Under the pieces are notes generated by a model, which searched no databases, was not told where the DNA came from, and was given only the letters and a program-made list of their open reading frames with translations. Of a stretch of 64,000 nt of DNA, positions 34,599 through 48,204 are shown in pieces (position 1 is the first letter of the stretch; every line of letters begins with the position of its first letter). Both the position numbers and the translations under genes were made by a program. The stretch is from EB88 sp964245435 (lineage in GTDB: Bacteria > Acidobacteriota > Terriglobia > Terriglobales > Acidobacteriaceae), in assembly GCA_964245435.1 (NCBI GenBank), contig CAXTMF010000001.1, forward strand, positions 558,001 through 622,000, given 5' to 3'.

Positions 34599-36484
34599 GC
34601 GGTTGCCTCCTCATGCATGCTCCTTCTGCTTCCTTCGGCAGCCGGAAGGTCGGCAAACTGCAAATCATACAGCCGCCGGTACGTCGGCGAGAGAAGGAGC
34701 AGCTCATCATGCGTGCCGATTGCCGTCAGTTCGCCTGCCTCCAGCACACCGATGCGCGTAGCGCGACGAACGGTCGAGAGCCGGTGCGCGATCACGATCA
34801 CGGTTCGGCCTTCCATCAGGTTGCCAAGCGCGGGCTGCACTAGCGACTCGCTCTCGGCATCAAGCGACGAGGTGGCTTCGTCCAGGATCAGGATCGGCGC
34901 GTTCTTCAAGAGGGCGCGTGCAATGGCGATGCGCTGGCGCTCGCCACCTGAGAGGCGAAAGCCTTTCTCGCCGATCGGCGTGTCATAGCCTTCCGGCAGC
35001 TGCCGGATAAAGTCGTGCGCCAGCGCTGCTCGTGCTGCTGCCTCTACCTGCGCCAGCGGCACATCGGGCCGGCCATAGGCGATGTTGTTGCGGATCGTAT
35101 CGTTGAACAGGATCGTCTCCTGCGTGACTTTGCCGATCTGCTCCCGCAGGGAGCGGGTCGAGACATCGCGCAGATCGTGGCCGTCGATCAGGATGCGTCC
35201 GGACGACACGTCAAAGAATCGCGGAATCAGGTTGACGAGCGTCGACTTGCCGGCACCACTCGGCCCGACCAGCGCCACAACTTCGCCCTCATGAACCGTA
35301 AGATTGATACCGGACAGAACCTGACTGTCGCCATCCTCGCCTGCGTAGCGAAAGCCAACATTTTCCAGCTGGATCGCGTTGCGGAAGCTCTTCAGCTGAT
35401 AAGCACGCGCCTTTTCGAGCAGCTCGTCCTGATCGTCCATGAAGCGAAAGATCTCACTCGAGGCACCAAGCGCCTGCTGAAAGTTGTTGTAGTACAGGGC
35501 GAACTTGCGGACCGGGTCATACAGCTTGAAAAGTGCCACCAGGAAAGTAAAAAACTGCCCTTCAGTCATCGTCCGGCTCTGGATCTGCCCTCGGCCGACG
35601 AGCAGGAGCAGTGCGATCGCGATCGCGCCGATCGCGTCCATCAGCGGCGAAGAGACAGCCTGCGCCCGCACCGACCGGAGATTCGCGCGAAACAGCCGCC
35701 GCGCCGCCGCGCGGAAGCGGCCCAGCTCCCACCGTTCCATGTTGAAGGCCTTCACGATGCGATTGCCGGTGATGGTCTCGTGCAGGATGTTCTGAATTTC
35801 GGCAAGATTATCCTGGCCGCCGCGCGTGGTGGTGCGCACATTGCGACCGATGCGCCGAACAGAGACCGCAACTACCGGCACAAAGATCAGCAGCAGCCAT
35901 GCGAGTTTGCCGCCCAGCACAATGACCAGCACCAGCGTGAAGATAAGGGTGAAGAACTGCTGGAGGAAATCAGACAGCACCGACGACATCGCGTACTGCA
36001 CCCGCTCGACATCGTTGATAAGCGTTGAAAGCAAGGTGCCTGTAGCATTGCGCTGGAAGAACGATGCCGAGCGGCGCAGCATCGCCTCGTACAGGTCGTC
36101 GCGCAGGTCGGTGATCATGCCGAATCCGGCGTAGTTCACCAGGTACGTGCCCGAGAAATCACACACGCTCTTGAGCAGCGTCGAGACAACGAGGGCAAAG
36201 CCGACGATTTTCCACTCGTTATGAAACCAGTGCGGCACAAAGAGGTGCAGGTTGAGCGCGAGATGCGTTCCGAAGCGTGTGTTGAAGCTGCCCAGCAACG
36301 GCCCGGAGCTCGCCGTTCCGGAGTGAGTCTGCGTGCCGGGGTGCAGAACGTTGTCGAAGATCGGGCCGATCAGCAGGACGCGGAAGGACTCCAGCAGCCC
36401 GACCAGCGCCATGAGCAGCACCGCCGCTGCCGCCTGAAGAGCGTAGCGCCGTAAATAACCGAGCAGCCGCAGTACGCGCCTCAT
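34595..36484 (-). CDS. msbA: MsbA-like lipid A export ABC transporter (fused permease-ATPase)
   Basis: This 629-residue inner-membrane half-transporter has an N-terminal six-helix ABC_membrane domain (about residues 15-330) and a C-terminal ATPase. Walker A is GPSGAGKST, the signature RLSGGERQR, Walker B ILILDEATSSLD, and the H-loop IAHRLST. Neighbouring lpx and lpt genes support lipid A-core flipping as the role, though other lipids or drugs are possible for this family. Its stop overlaps the yicC start. No recognisable ribosome site was noted. About 250 bases without genes precede it. Confidence 0.88.
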   Translation of the reverse strand: MRRVLRLLGYLRRYALQAAAAVLLMALVGLLESFRVLLIGPIFDNVLHPGTQTHSGTASSGPLLGSFNTRFGTHLALNLHLFVPHWFHNEWKIVGFALVVSTLLKSVCDFSGTYLVNYAGFGMITDLRDDLYEAMLRRSASFFQRNATGTLLSTLINDVERVQYAMSSVLSDFLQQFFTLIFTLVLVIVLGGKLAWLLLIFVPVVAVSVRRIGRNVRTTTRGGQDNLAEIQNILHETITGNRIVKAFNMERWELGRFRAAARRLFRANLRSVRAQAVSSPLMDAIGAIAIALLLLVGRGQIQSRTMTEGQFFTFLVALFKLYDPVRKFALYYNNFQQALGASSEIFRFMDDQDELLEKARAYQLKSFRNAIQLENVGFRYAGEDGDSQVLSGINLTVHEGEVVALVGPSGAGKSTLVNLIPRFFDVSSGRILIDGHDLRDVSTRSLREQIGKVTQETILFNDTIRNNIAYGRPDVPLAQVEAAARAALAHDFIRQLPEGYDTPIGEKGFRLSGGERQRIAIARALLKNAPILILDEATSSLDAESESLVQPALGNLMEGRTVIVIAHRLSTVRRATRIGVLEAGELTAIGTHDELLLLSPTYRRLYDLQFADLPAAEGSRRSMHEEATA

Positions 36485-36735
36485 CGCGCGGCCTGGATGT
36501 CCATCAATCGAGTTGCCATGGCGCTGCCAACAGTGTAGACCCGAGCTGCCCTTCGGTCCTGAAGCGGCGCTGCAGCTCCACTGTTCTGGGGCGGGTTAGC
36601 TGTCATGAGGACGGGCAGGGCGATCAGGATGGAAAGTGCGACCATGCTTGGATTCCCCATCTCTGCCGGAGTCCGTCGTGCGGCTCAAGCGTCGCGCTCG
36701 ACTCGCATCGCCTGGATCCTTGACACCGCTCGTAG

Positions 36736-37605
36736 TCAATGCGGCATGTCTCGATGCGAGATCTTGACTCGGTAGCCTTCCCGCTCCAGTTCACAGCCGA
36801 TCGCTTCGGCGATCATCACCGAGCGATGCTGGCCGCCGGTACAGCCGAACGAAACTGTGAGATAACTTTTGCCCTCGTGGATGTAGTGCGGCAGCAGGAA
36901 CAGCAGCAGCTCGCGCGTCTTTTTTAGGAACTCGGCTGTCTGCGGAAAGCTTCCGACGTACTCGACCACCTCGCGATCCTGACCGGTTAGCGGCCGAAAC
37001 TCGGGTACGAAGTGCGGGTTCGGCAGGAAACGAACATCGAGCACGAGATCGGCGCCGAGTGGCACGCCATTCTTGTATCCAAAGCTGTTGACTGAGACGA
37101 GCAGGCTCTTGCCCGCTTCGTCCGCGCCAAAGCGCGCCTGGATGTAGGCTCGCAGCTCGTGGACGTTGAAGTTGGTTGTTTCAAGGACGACGTCGGCAAC
37201 ATTGCGCACCGGCTCAAGCAGCATGCGCTCTGACTCAAGCTGCGCCTCCACACTCTCATCTGCTCCTAAGGGATGTGGCCGGCGTGTTTCCGAGTACCGG
37301 CGCAGCAGCGCCGGGCGGGCCGCCTCTAGGAAGATCACCGTTACGGGCAGCGTCCGGCGCATGCTCAGTAGAGTCGAGGGCAGCTGCTCCAGCGCATCAC
37401 CCTCGCGTACATCCACTACGATGGCTGCCTTGCGCGCGGCAGGCCCACCTGCAATCAGTTCAGCAAACTGCGGAAGCAGTTCGATCGGCAGGTTGTCGAC
37501 AGAGTAGTATCCCAGATCCTCGAAGGCCTTGAGAGCAGAGCCCTTGCCAGAGCCCGAAAGGCCCGTCAGCACCACCAGTTCGCGGTTTGGAGTCGATTCG
37601 TTCAC
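36736..37605 (-). CDS. rapZ: RNase adapter protein RapZ
   Basis: This nucleotide-binding protein of about 289 residues has Walker A GLSGSGKGSALKAFEDLGYYSVDNLP and the C-terminal blocks FRPLTGQDREVVEYV, HYIHEGKSYLTVSFGCTGGQHRSV and HRDMPH. In enterobacteria RapZ guides small-RNA decay; elsewhere the role is less clear. A GTG at 37605 gives MNESTPNRELVVLTG, which fits the family. An ATG at 37653 has AAAAGG directly against it and would add 16 residues across a GC-rich palindrome. The rapZ-hpf-rpoN-lptB order is typical of the sigma-54 region. Confidence 0.9.
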   Translation of the reverse strand: MNESTPNRELVVLTGLSGSGKGSALKAFEDLGYYSVDNLPIELLPQFAELIAGGPAARKAAIVVDVREGDALEQLPSTLLSMRRTLPVTVIFLEAARPALLRRYSETRRPHPLGADESVEAQLESERMLLEPVRNVADVVLETTNFNVHELRAYIQARFGADEAGKSLLVSVNSFGYKNGVPLGADLVLDVRFLPNPHFVPEFRPLTGQDREVVEYVGSFPQTAEFLKKTRELLLFLLPHYIHEGKSYLTVSFGCTGGQHRSVMIAEAIGCELEREGYRVKISHRDMPH

Positions 37606-37618
37606 TCTGCGGCGATGC

Positions 37619-37642
37619 GCCGGGCGGCAGCTGCCACCCGGC
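37619..37642. promoter_or_regulatory. GC-rich palindrome at the rapZ start
   Basis: A 24-base near-perfect palindrome (outer arms GCCGGG and CCCGGC, centre GGCAGCTGCC, one mismatch that would be a G-U pair in the rapZ transcript) lies 14 bases before the GTG start of rapZ and 29 bases after the hpf stop. In mRNA it could fold over the start region and limit translation, or act as a partial terminator between hpf and rapZ. No T-tract follows. Confidence 0.4.
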
Positions 37643-37670
37643 AACTCCGGCATCCTTTTACGGCAGTTTG

Positions 37671-38336
37671 CTACGGCAGCTCGATCAGCTCAAGTATGCC
37701 ATCGCGTTTGCAGTGCAGGATGCGTACCAGCCCGCTTCGGTCGCGGAAGACGAAGATCTCGCGGTTCCGTGTTTCCAGCTCCTTGATCGCTTCCTCCAGG
37801 CTCATGGGCCGTAGCGCGACCGAGTCGATCGTACGCGTCACATGCGGTTCCACTGACAACTCGCGTGCCGACAGGGTTCCATCAAGACCATTTCCATCGA
37901 GTCCAGCGCCAGGTGCAATATCTGGCTGAATGCCGAGGACCTCATCCAGCGGCGAGTCGGCTGTAGCCAGCAGTGCGGTCCGCTTGCCCTTGCCTGGGCG
38001 CTCCAGCGCCGGCTCCACAACCACTTTCTCGTCCTTGGGCAAACGCTTCTGCGTCGCGCGCTTCTCCTTGAACCGGATCGCCTGCGCTTCGGCGCGGTGA
38101 AGCGCCTCGTGGAGTGCTGTCTCCATACTCGACGTAGACTCGGAAAGCCCTACCAGATCATGCGCACCGCTCTTAACCTGTACCTCGGCGATCTGCCGGT
38201 TCTTCTCCGTCGTCACGATGACGTGCGCGCTGGCTCCGCGGCCCAGCATCTTTTCCACCCGGTCCAGGATCGGCCCAGCCATCTGCCGCATCTCGTCCGT
38301 AATGGCGATCTGTCTGCCTGTGTATTCCACTTCCAT
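37671..38336 (-). CDS. hpf: Long-form ribosome hibernation-promoting factor
   Basis: This protein of about 221 residues silences ribosomes by 100S dimer formation in resting cells. The N-terminal S30AE domain starts MEVEYTGRQIAITDEMRQMAGPILDRVEKML. A charged linker follows, then the C-terminal dimerisation domain (ALRPMSLEEAIKELETRNREIFVFRDRSGLVRILHCKRDGILELIEL), which marks the long form. The ATG at 38336 is preferred because AAGGAG is five bases before it; the adjacent ATG at 38339 is possible. It is 37 bases after rpoN and probably co-transcribed. Confidence 0.92.
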   Translation of the reverse strand: MEVEYTGRQIAITDEMRQMAGPILDRVEKMLGRGASAHVIVTTEKNRQIAEVQVKSGAHDLVGLSESTSSMETALHEALHRAEAQAIRFKEKRATQKRLPKDEKVVVEPALERPGKGKRTALLATADSPLDEVLGIQPDIAPGAGLDGNGLDGTLSARELSVEPHVTRTIDSVALRPMSLEEAIKELETRNREIFVFRDRSGLVRILHCKRDGILELIELP

Positions 38337-38373
38337 CATTGCTCCTTCTTGAGCGGGTCGTGCCGCGCTTTCC

Positions 38374-39987
38374 TTACCCGCGTACACGTCGCTGATGAGT
38401 ACTTGGGATGCGCATATCCTCGCGGTACTTTGCCACCGTCCGCCGGGTTACGTCGATCCCTTCCCTCTGGAGCACTTGCGTGATGTGATCATCCGTCAGG
38501 GGCTTGCGTGGGTCTTCCTCTTCGATCAGCTTTTTCACGCGCCGCTTGAGCAACATCAGCGGGGTTCCCGAGCCTTCAGGCCCGTTTACCCCTTCCGAGA
38601 AGAAGAAGCGCAGCTCGAAAACGCCCTGCGGCGTATGCGCGTACTTGTTGGAAACAGCGCGGCTCACGGTTGAAGGATGAACGCCGATTTCCTCCGCAAC
38701 GTCCTTGATCATCATCGGCTTCAGATACTCGACCCCATGCTCGAGGAACTCTCCCTGCCTTCGCAGAATGGCGTCGCAGGTGCGAAGAATCGTGTTCTTA
38801 CGCTGCTCGATGTTGCGCATCAACTGCAATGCCGAACGGTAGCGCTCCTTCACATAGTCCTTTACGTCCTTCTCGGCCTCACCCCTTTGCAGCAGCTTGC
38901 GGTAGCCGCGATTGAGTCGCAGGGTGGGCAGGTTTTCGTCATCCATCACAGCGATAAACTCGTCATCTCGCTTGATAAAGGAAACATCCGGCTCGATCAG
39001 ACGTGCTTCGTTCTGCTGAAAGCGCTGCCCAGGCCGCGGATCCAGCGTGCGGATGAACTCAAGCGCCTCGGCGACCTCTTCGGGCGCCGCATGCGCGGCT
39101 TTGCTCAGCTCCCGCGGATCGCGCTTGTGGAGCAATGGCAGGCAGGTGTCGACAATACGATAGGCCAGGGCCAGCTTGCGGCAGTGCCGATCCAGCGGCC
39201 GGTCCGGAAGCCGGTCTGCGGACTGGGGCAGATGGCCTAAGGACTCGGCGGGTTCACCCGCGCTGTCAACTCCGGCATCCCTGGGCTGCTGCTTCTCGGC
39301 AAGGCGCTGGCAAGCTGCGATCTGCAGTAGCAGGCACTCGCGCAGGTCGGTCGCGGCGACGCCTACCGGGTCCAAAGAACGCACGATGGCCATGGCCTGA
39401 GCCAACAACTCTTCGGCGTCAGGCAGATTACCTGCTGTTGCGAGCTTTTCGACCGGGACCGCGGTCAGCTCACGCAGCCATCCGGCGTGCAGGTCCTCTG
39501 CATTTGCCGTGCAGTAACCGTCCTCATCCAGGTTGCCCAGGATGTAACTGACAGCTCCCCGCAGCAGAGGCGCGAGCGGCAATGAACCGGCCTGCCACTC
39601 CAGGTAATCGACCAGCGAACCAGCGTGAGTCAGGAAGTTCTCGATGGAAGGCTTCTCGTTCAGCTCAAAACTTTGCGGCGAGCGGAAACCGGGGTCCAGG
39701 TACTCCTGGAAATAGGAGCCGAAATCGATTTCTTCAAACGGATCGGATCGCTCGCTCTCCTTGGCCGGCGCGAGTTCCCGATCCGCTTCGCGGCTTGCCA
39801 CGTGGTCGAGCATCGGAACGGCATCTTCCAGTTCCTCAAGCACCGGGTTTTCGGCAATCTCGGTCTGGATCATGTCCTTCAGCTCGATCTTGTTCAGCGC
39901 CAGGACGCTGACCATCTGCATCAGCCCGGGCGTGAGAATCTGGCGCTGGGCGACCCGCAGGTTCAGTTTTGGCTGAAGTGAAACCAT
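38374..39987 (-). CDS. rpoN: RNA polymerase sigma-54 factor
   Basis: This 537-residue sigma factor recognises -24/-12 promoters and needs AAA+ activators. Region I is Gln/Leu rich (QPKLNLRVAQRQILTPGLMQMVSVLAL), then comes an acidic region II, and region III carries the HTH (VAEEIGVHPSTVSRAVSNKY). The RpoN box near the C-terminus reads TRRTVAKYRE instead of the usual ARRTVAKYRE. An insertion around residues 235-270 (EKQQPRDAGVDSAGEPAE) enlarges the core-binding part. No activator gene is in the window. Confidence 0.94.
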   Translation of the reverse strand: MVSLQPKLNLRVAQRQILTPGLMQMVSVLALNKIELKDMIQTEIAENPVLEELEDAVPMLDHVASREADRELAPAKESERSDPFEEIDFGSYFQEYLDPGFRSPQSFELNEKPSIENFLTHAGSLVDYLEWQAGSLPLAPLLRGAVSYILGNLDEDGYCTANAEDLHAGWLRELTAVPVEKLATAGNLPDAEELLAQAMAIVRSLDPVGVAATDLRECLLLQIAACQRLAEKQQPRDAGVDSAGEPAESLGHLPQSADRLPDRPLDRHCRKLALAYRIVDTCLPLLHKRDPRELSKAAHAAPEEVAEALEFIRTLDPRPGQRFQQNEARLIEPDVSFIKRDDEFIAVMDDENLPTLRLNRGYRKLLQRGEAEKDVKDYVKERYRSALQLMRNIEQRKNTILRTCDAILRRQGEFLEHGVEYLKPMMIKDVAEEIGVHPSTVSRAVSNKYAHTPQGVFELRFFFSEGVNGPEGSGTPLMLLKRRVKKLIEEEDPRKPLTDDHITQVLQREGIDVTRRTVAKYREDMRIPSTHQRRVRG

Positions 39988-40211
39988 TTCGCGTTGCGCA
40001 ACCTCGTTGAACTAGGGAGTAGTGCGTGCAGTCTATCGAAAACAGGAGCCGACCGGCCAGCCTCCACAAACCTTCCGTAACAAGCCGCCTCCAGATGGAC
40101 GGACACCGCCGAACAGGTAGGCTTCAGCCCGCGCATGTTCCAGAAGGCAGTCAGAGCACGCTTGACTCAGAAACAGGTTAGCTGTACCGACAATCCGCCA
40201 CTCCGACGCCC

Positions 40212-40939
<728 letters not shown>

Positions 40940-40940
<1 letters not shown>

Positions 40941-43375
40941 TATTTCGGTGTCCAGGTGTCTGTCACCGTGCGACGGCTGTTCCCCTCTGCGTCGCTGCTC
41001 AGCACCTCCACGCTGTTATCACCGTTGCGGAACAACAGTGCAGCGCCTGTGGTCGAACCTTTCTGCGAGTCTGTGGCGTGCGGAGGGTTTCCACTTGTAC
41101 CGGTTAGCACGTAGTTGCCATCTGCCGCAGTGTAGATCAGACGATCTCCAGTGCCGCGCCGGCCCGGCTGCGTCAGTGTGACATGGTCCGTCGCAATCAT
41201 CCGGTCCAGCTGCGAAGGCTGCCCTGGAGGCGCTTCGGTGAGGAAGATCTGCGCGTCTCCGGCGTGCACGACTCCATTCGGCTGTTCCGCGATCACGCCG
41301 CCGCGAAAGTCCCCGGTGCGGGTCGTGTCCGAGTAGATGAGCGTGTCAGCGGTGACGCGGGTGACGCCGTTGTCCGGCCCGTCGCCGGCACCCTTACCAG
41401 CGAAAGCAGCGTGTACCACCCCATGCGCATCGTGCGCGCCCTCTGCCGCGTGTGCAGCGAGCGAAGACTGCTGCTTGCTGAGCTCAAGCACTGGCGCTGT
41501 TACCGCATTCGCACCCTGCCACATGCGCGCCGGCGCCATTGCGTCACCAAAAAATACTGCTGCATTGATGCTCCGGTTCATGCGTGCCGAGGCGCTAACG
41601 ATGTGTACCGGTCCAGCGCCGCCCAGCCCTGGCGTCTGCGCCACCTTCGCATTTCCGGCCTGGGTGTTCTTCTGCAGGTAGGTCGCGCGTACATCGCCCT
41701 CGGCCAATGCATCTCCGCTGCCTCGCACATAGTTCACCAGGGTCGCAGTCATCGCCAGGGTGTCGTTATGCACGTGCGGCGGCGTCACTCCATTGCCGGT
41801 CAGGCGCAATGTCTGATCGGCAGAGTGGAAGGTACTCATGGCAGCCTCGGCGTAGAGCGGCTGCTGCGGAGTGCCGTCACTCGCCTTCGCATCGCGTGCG
41901 GGCTGAGCCACCATGGTGACGTGCCCCTGCTGCACCGCCGTTTCAACCGCCGCGCTCTCATTCTTGGCAGCAGTGTGCGTCTGCTGTGTGTCAAGGAAGG
42001 TGGCATGCAGCGTGTCACCATTGCTTGTATCCGTCGCGCCATCTGGCGCATAGTCAGTCACCGTCGTTCCACCGGTGCCATCCAACTGGCGAATCTGGTG
42101 ACCGCCGGCGATGTCAGCGATCAGAGCCTGACCATGGATCGAGGTATGTTTCGGCGGCTGGCCGTAGGGCAGGTCGTGGAAGTTCACGGTCGCGCCTCCC
42201 TGGGCGATCGCTTTCTGCGCGATACTCTTCCCGTCAGGACCTGGCACAAAATCGACATCCAGCTGACTTGCGGTCATCTCGCGTGTGGAAGTAGAACGCG
42301 GGTCGCCGCCAAAGCTCTTGTCGATCAGCACAAAGCTCACCGCATTGCTGAACTGGGCGTGATGGAGAGTCGATTTGCCATCGGCGCCGACCACAAAGGT
42401 CATCGTTCCATCCACCGCATTGCCATGCATGTTGGATTGCGGCGAGTCGGACACGAAGTTTACGCCGCCGCCGGCGCGAGCCCCGAGCGGCTGGCTGCGC
42501 GCGTCGAAGTCCGCGGCTGCCGTCGAGGCGTACAGCTCTGAGCCATCCGCGGTGAGCATGTGCACATGATCCTGGGCGTCCAGGTGCTGGATGGAGCCGT
42601 CCGGCCGGAAGTGGATGATGGCCTGGTCCGCCGAGTCGCGGCCGCCCTGGTACTCGCTCTGTGCATGCAGCAGGTAGGCGACGTGCGAGTCGCGCAGCAG
42701 CTGCGCGTGCTCGGCATGAACGGTCGATGGGCTGCCGTTCTGGTCGGCCTGGAGCTCGACCGCACTCTGAAGAATCAGAACACCTGTCTTCGAGTTATAG
42801 TCTCCGCCGATTGCTTTACCGCTGGCGCGGGGCAGCGTAAAAGCCAAAGGCTGGTCGGTCTGCGCCTCGCCGCTCTTCTGGTCGAAACGGAGATTGCTGG
42901 TCTGTACGTGGATGTTGTCTGGGGGCGACCCCTCGCTCGCCGGCTGACCGGGCGCCGGCACTGCCGGCGATGCCATGTCGATCTCGACCGGTCCTTTCGC
43001 GGTTACGACGCCAGTGTCTTTCTCGTACAGGAAATCGCTGCCCGAGATGCGGTCCTGCCGGTGCGAGCCCTCTGGACCATACAGCGTGATCGACACATCG
43101 TGCAGTTCCGCCTGGTCGCCCTTATACTGCACGATCCGGGAAGCATGGATGGTGAAGATAGTGTGGCCTGCCTGCGATTTCGAGTAGGTATAGCCGTTCG
43201 CGGTCTGCGAGATATTGACGCCAAGCTGACCCGGCAGATCCAGGTGAAAGCCATGACGCTTGAGCTGCTGCAGGCCCACCGCTGATAGCAGAACCACAGC
43301 CAGCGCTGCGAACGCGGCAACGAGGACGGTACGGATTGTTTGTGCGCGGGTCCCATCAATCCTGATCGTCGCCAT
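40940..43375 (-). CDS. LptC-LptA-like fusion protein of the LPS transport bridge
   Basis: This 811-residue protein has an N-terminal membrane anchor (about residues 10-28: RTVLVAAFAALAVVLLSAV). An LptC-like domain follows (YTYSKSQAGHTIFTIHASRIVQYKGDQAELHDVSITLYG; DFLYEKDTGVVTAKGPVEI). A long strand-rich region with several OstA/LptA-like segments makes up the rest (LRFDQKSGEAQTDQPLAF; VTADTLIYSDTTRTGDFRGGV; DRLIYTAADGNYVLTG). LptC is normally about 190 residues and LptA about 180 as separate genes. Here both jobs seem to be on one chain that could span the periplasm. The start MATIRIDGT at 43375 is used. It is coupled to lptB. Confidence 0.8.
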
Positions 43376-43379
43376 GCGC

Positions 43380-44045
43380 TCAGTTGACCTGCTGCAGGCG
43401 TGCGATGAGTTTCTCGGCGAGGCTCTCCCCGGACTCTGACCAGAGAAGACGGCTGGAGATGCCGCAGTTCTTCTCGATCGCGTGTACGAGCGCAACCAAC
43501 TGGGAGATATTCTCCTGCACTCTCGCGGCAGCTTCACCGTACAGCTCAAGTTCTTCCTGAAGAAACGGCGTGTCGAGACCGAAGCTGATGCGGATCTGCC
43601 CATCCATCTCGTAAGCGCCCTCGTCGAACTCCGGCCCGAACCCGACGACCTGCACGCGCGACGGGCTCCTGCGCCACATCGGCTCGCCATTGCCGTTGCT
43701 ATCGCGTTCCGGCCCATCGCCGGTCTCTGCCTGCCAGAGATCCCAATCCATCTCAAACTCATAGGCGAAGTCTTCATGAAGCTGTTCCATCGCCTCCGGC
43801 ACGGCACGCGCTGGATGGGCAAGCGCTGATTCAGCTTCGTCGCTCTTCTGAAGATCGTAAATCCGGGTGTACACGGGACTTTCTGACCAGGAAACGGGGT
43901 ACACCATTGCAGCCCGGATCAGTGGCGCCTCGCCCGAGACTGCGCCGATCACCACAAACTGGCGCAGGACGCCAAGAACAGCAGGCCCGAGCGCCACCGT
44001 TCGGAAATTGGGGTACCAAAGGCTCAAGTAGAGTCGATCAGCCAT
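43380..44045 (-). CDS. Conserved hypothetical upstream of LptC/A
   Basis: This protein of about 221 residues has no recognised domain. It begins MADRLYLSLWYPNFRTVALGPAVLGVLRQF, has an acidic middle (EQLHEDFAYEFEMDWDLWQ) and a helical C-terminus (LELYGEAAARVQENISQLVALVHAIEKNCG). No signal peptide or membrane segment is seen, so it is probably cytosolic. It lies four bases before the LptC/A gene, so it belongs to that operon. A longer open frame exists upstream, but the chosen ATG at 44045 starts the protein-like part. Confidence 0.7.
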   Translation of the reverse strand: MADRLYLSLWYPNFRTVALGPAVLGVLRQFVVIGAVSGEAPLIRAAMVYPVSWSESPVYTRIYDLQKSDEAESALAHPARAVPEAMEQLHEDFAYEFEMDWDLWQAETGDGPERDSNGNGEPMWRRSPSRVQVVGFGPEFDEGAYEMDGQIRISFGLDTPFLQEELELYGEAAARVQENISQLVALVHAIEKNCGISSRLLWSESGESLAEKLIARLQQVN

Positions 44046-44174
44046 GCGATGGTAGATGCGGAGACCTCCGGAATGGGCTCTGAGCGAAGCTTCAGGGTGG
44101 GCCGAAGATGGCTTAGACGGTCGAGCGTAAGCTTTTGTTAGAAAAGATTCTTGCGCTGCTATCCGTTCTGCGAT

Positions 44175-44189
44175 AGCTTGAATCAAGCT
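44175..44189. promoter_or_regulatory. Inverted repeat in long cspA leader
   Basis: AGCTTGA and TCAAGCT surround a single A, about 100 bases before the cold-shock gene and 130 bases before the divergent minus-strand operon. It could be an operator for either gene. Confidence 0.35.
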
Positions 44190-44291
44190 CGTTACTGAGT
44201 GGGTTCGTTCTGCACGGTTCTATGAAGTTGCCATGCGTTGCGCCTTGCTCCGATATCAGCGAATTTTGATCTACTAAGGAATACCAGTCCC

Positions 44292-44495
44292 ATGGAACAA
44301 GGCACAGTCAAGTGGTTTAACGATGCAAAGGGTTTCGGCTTTATCACCCGCGAGAGCAACAACGAAGACGTCTTCGTTCACTTCACAGCAATCAGTGCGA
44401 ACGGCTTCCGCTCGCTCCAGGAAGGCCAGCGTGTCCAGTTCAACGTGGTTCGCGGACCCAAGGGCTTTCAGGCCGAGAACGTTCAGGCCGTCTAA
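44292..44495 (+). CDS. Cold-shock protein (CspA family)
   Basis: This 67-residue nucleic-acid-binding protein has the complete cold-shock domain: GTVKWFNDAKGFGFI (RNP1), then DVFVHF (RNP2), then EGQRVQFNVVRGPKGFQAENV. It acts as an RNA chaperone. The ATG at 44292 is the family start. AAGGA lies about 12 bases upstream. The gap to the divergent gene is 246 bases, which allows a long leader as in other csp genes. A strong hairpin terminator follows. Confidence 0.94.
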   Translation: MEQGTVKWFNDAKGFGFITRESNNEDVFVHFTAISANGFRSLQEGQRVQFNVVRGPKGFQAENVQAV

Positions 44496-44525
44496 CCCTC
44501 TCTGAACTTTGCAGCTAGACGTATT

Positions 44526-44559
44526 GCAGAAAGGCAGCCCTGACGGGCTGCCTTTCTGC
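44526..44559. terminator. Bidirectional terminator between cspA and secA
   Basis: A perfect 15-bp stem (GCAGAAAGGCAGCCC with its complement) surrounds a TGAC loop, with runs of T or A in the outer stem on each strand. It lies between the convergent cold-shock and secA genes. Confidence 0.85.
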
Positions 44560-44640
44560 TTTCAGCGCTTTCATTATTGTTAGTTATGCGAAAGATGAGA
44601 TACCCCGATGCAGTGGAGGGGGCGCGCGCGAGGTCTGCGG

Positions 44641-47742
<3,102 letters not shown>

Positions 47743-47851
47743 AGCGAAATCCTCGTCGCTACGAGTGTAAATGCTTGCAGATGGGAGTGTCCGGCCCTGC
47801 TTGCCCTCGCTCCAGCTTAGTCCATACACCTAGTCCACCAGGGAGGGCTTC

Positions 47852-48144
47852 CTGAAAACCGTAAACATGCATGATGCGAAGACGCACCTGTCGAAACTGG
47901 TGGCTGCTGCCGTTGCCGGGAGCCATTTGTGATCGCAAAGTCCGGTAAGCCGCTGGTGAAGGTAAAACCCCGTGGAGGAGCCGGCGAAGAAGCCGCGTCG
48001 GCTCAGTTTTATGGAAGGCCAGGGCAAAGTCCCCGACGACTTCGACACCTTTATGCATATGCAGGATGAATTGCCGAGATATTCTACGCCCTGGGCGATG
48101 GCAGTAAATTCGCCGGGCTTGATTTTGACTTCCGAGCCCGGTGA
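47852..48144 (+). pseudogene. Decayed VapB/Phd-type antitoxin gene
   Basis: Pieces of an antitoxin appear in three successive frames. KTVNMHDAKTHLSKLVAAAV comes first, then after a one-base loss near 47919 FVIAKSGKPLVKVKP. A further shift near 47975 gives KPRRLSFMEGQGKVPDDFDT. The original start codon appears to be CTG at 47852, with GGAGGG before it, which suggests ATG was lost. The 3' end is uncertain; another shift may lead to AEIFYALGDGSKF. It directly precedes a broken VapC gene, so this is a dead toxin-antitoxin unit. The secA gene on its left is intact. Confidence 0.75.
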
Positions 48145-48204
48145 CCCGGATCAACGGGTGCAAGTGAGCGCGGAGGAGTTCCGGGGAAAGTTTAAGGACG
48201 AGAG

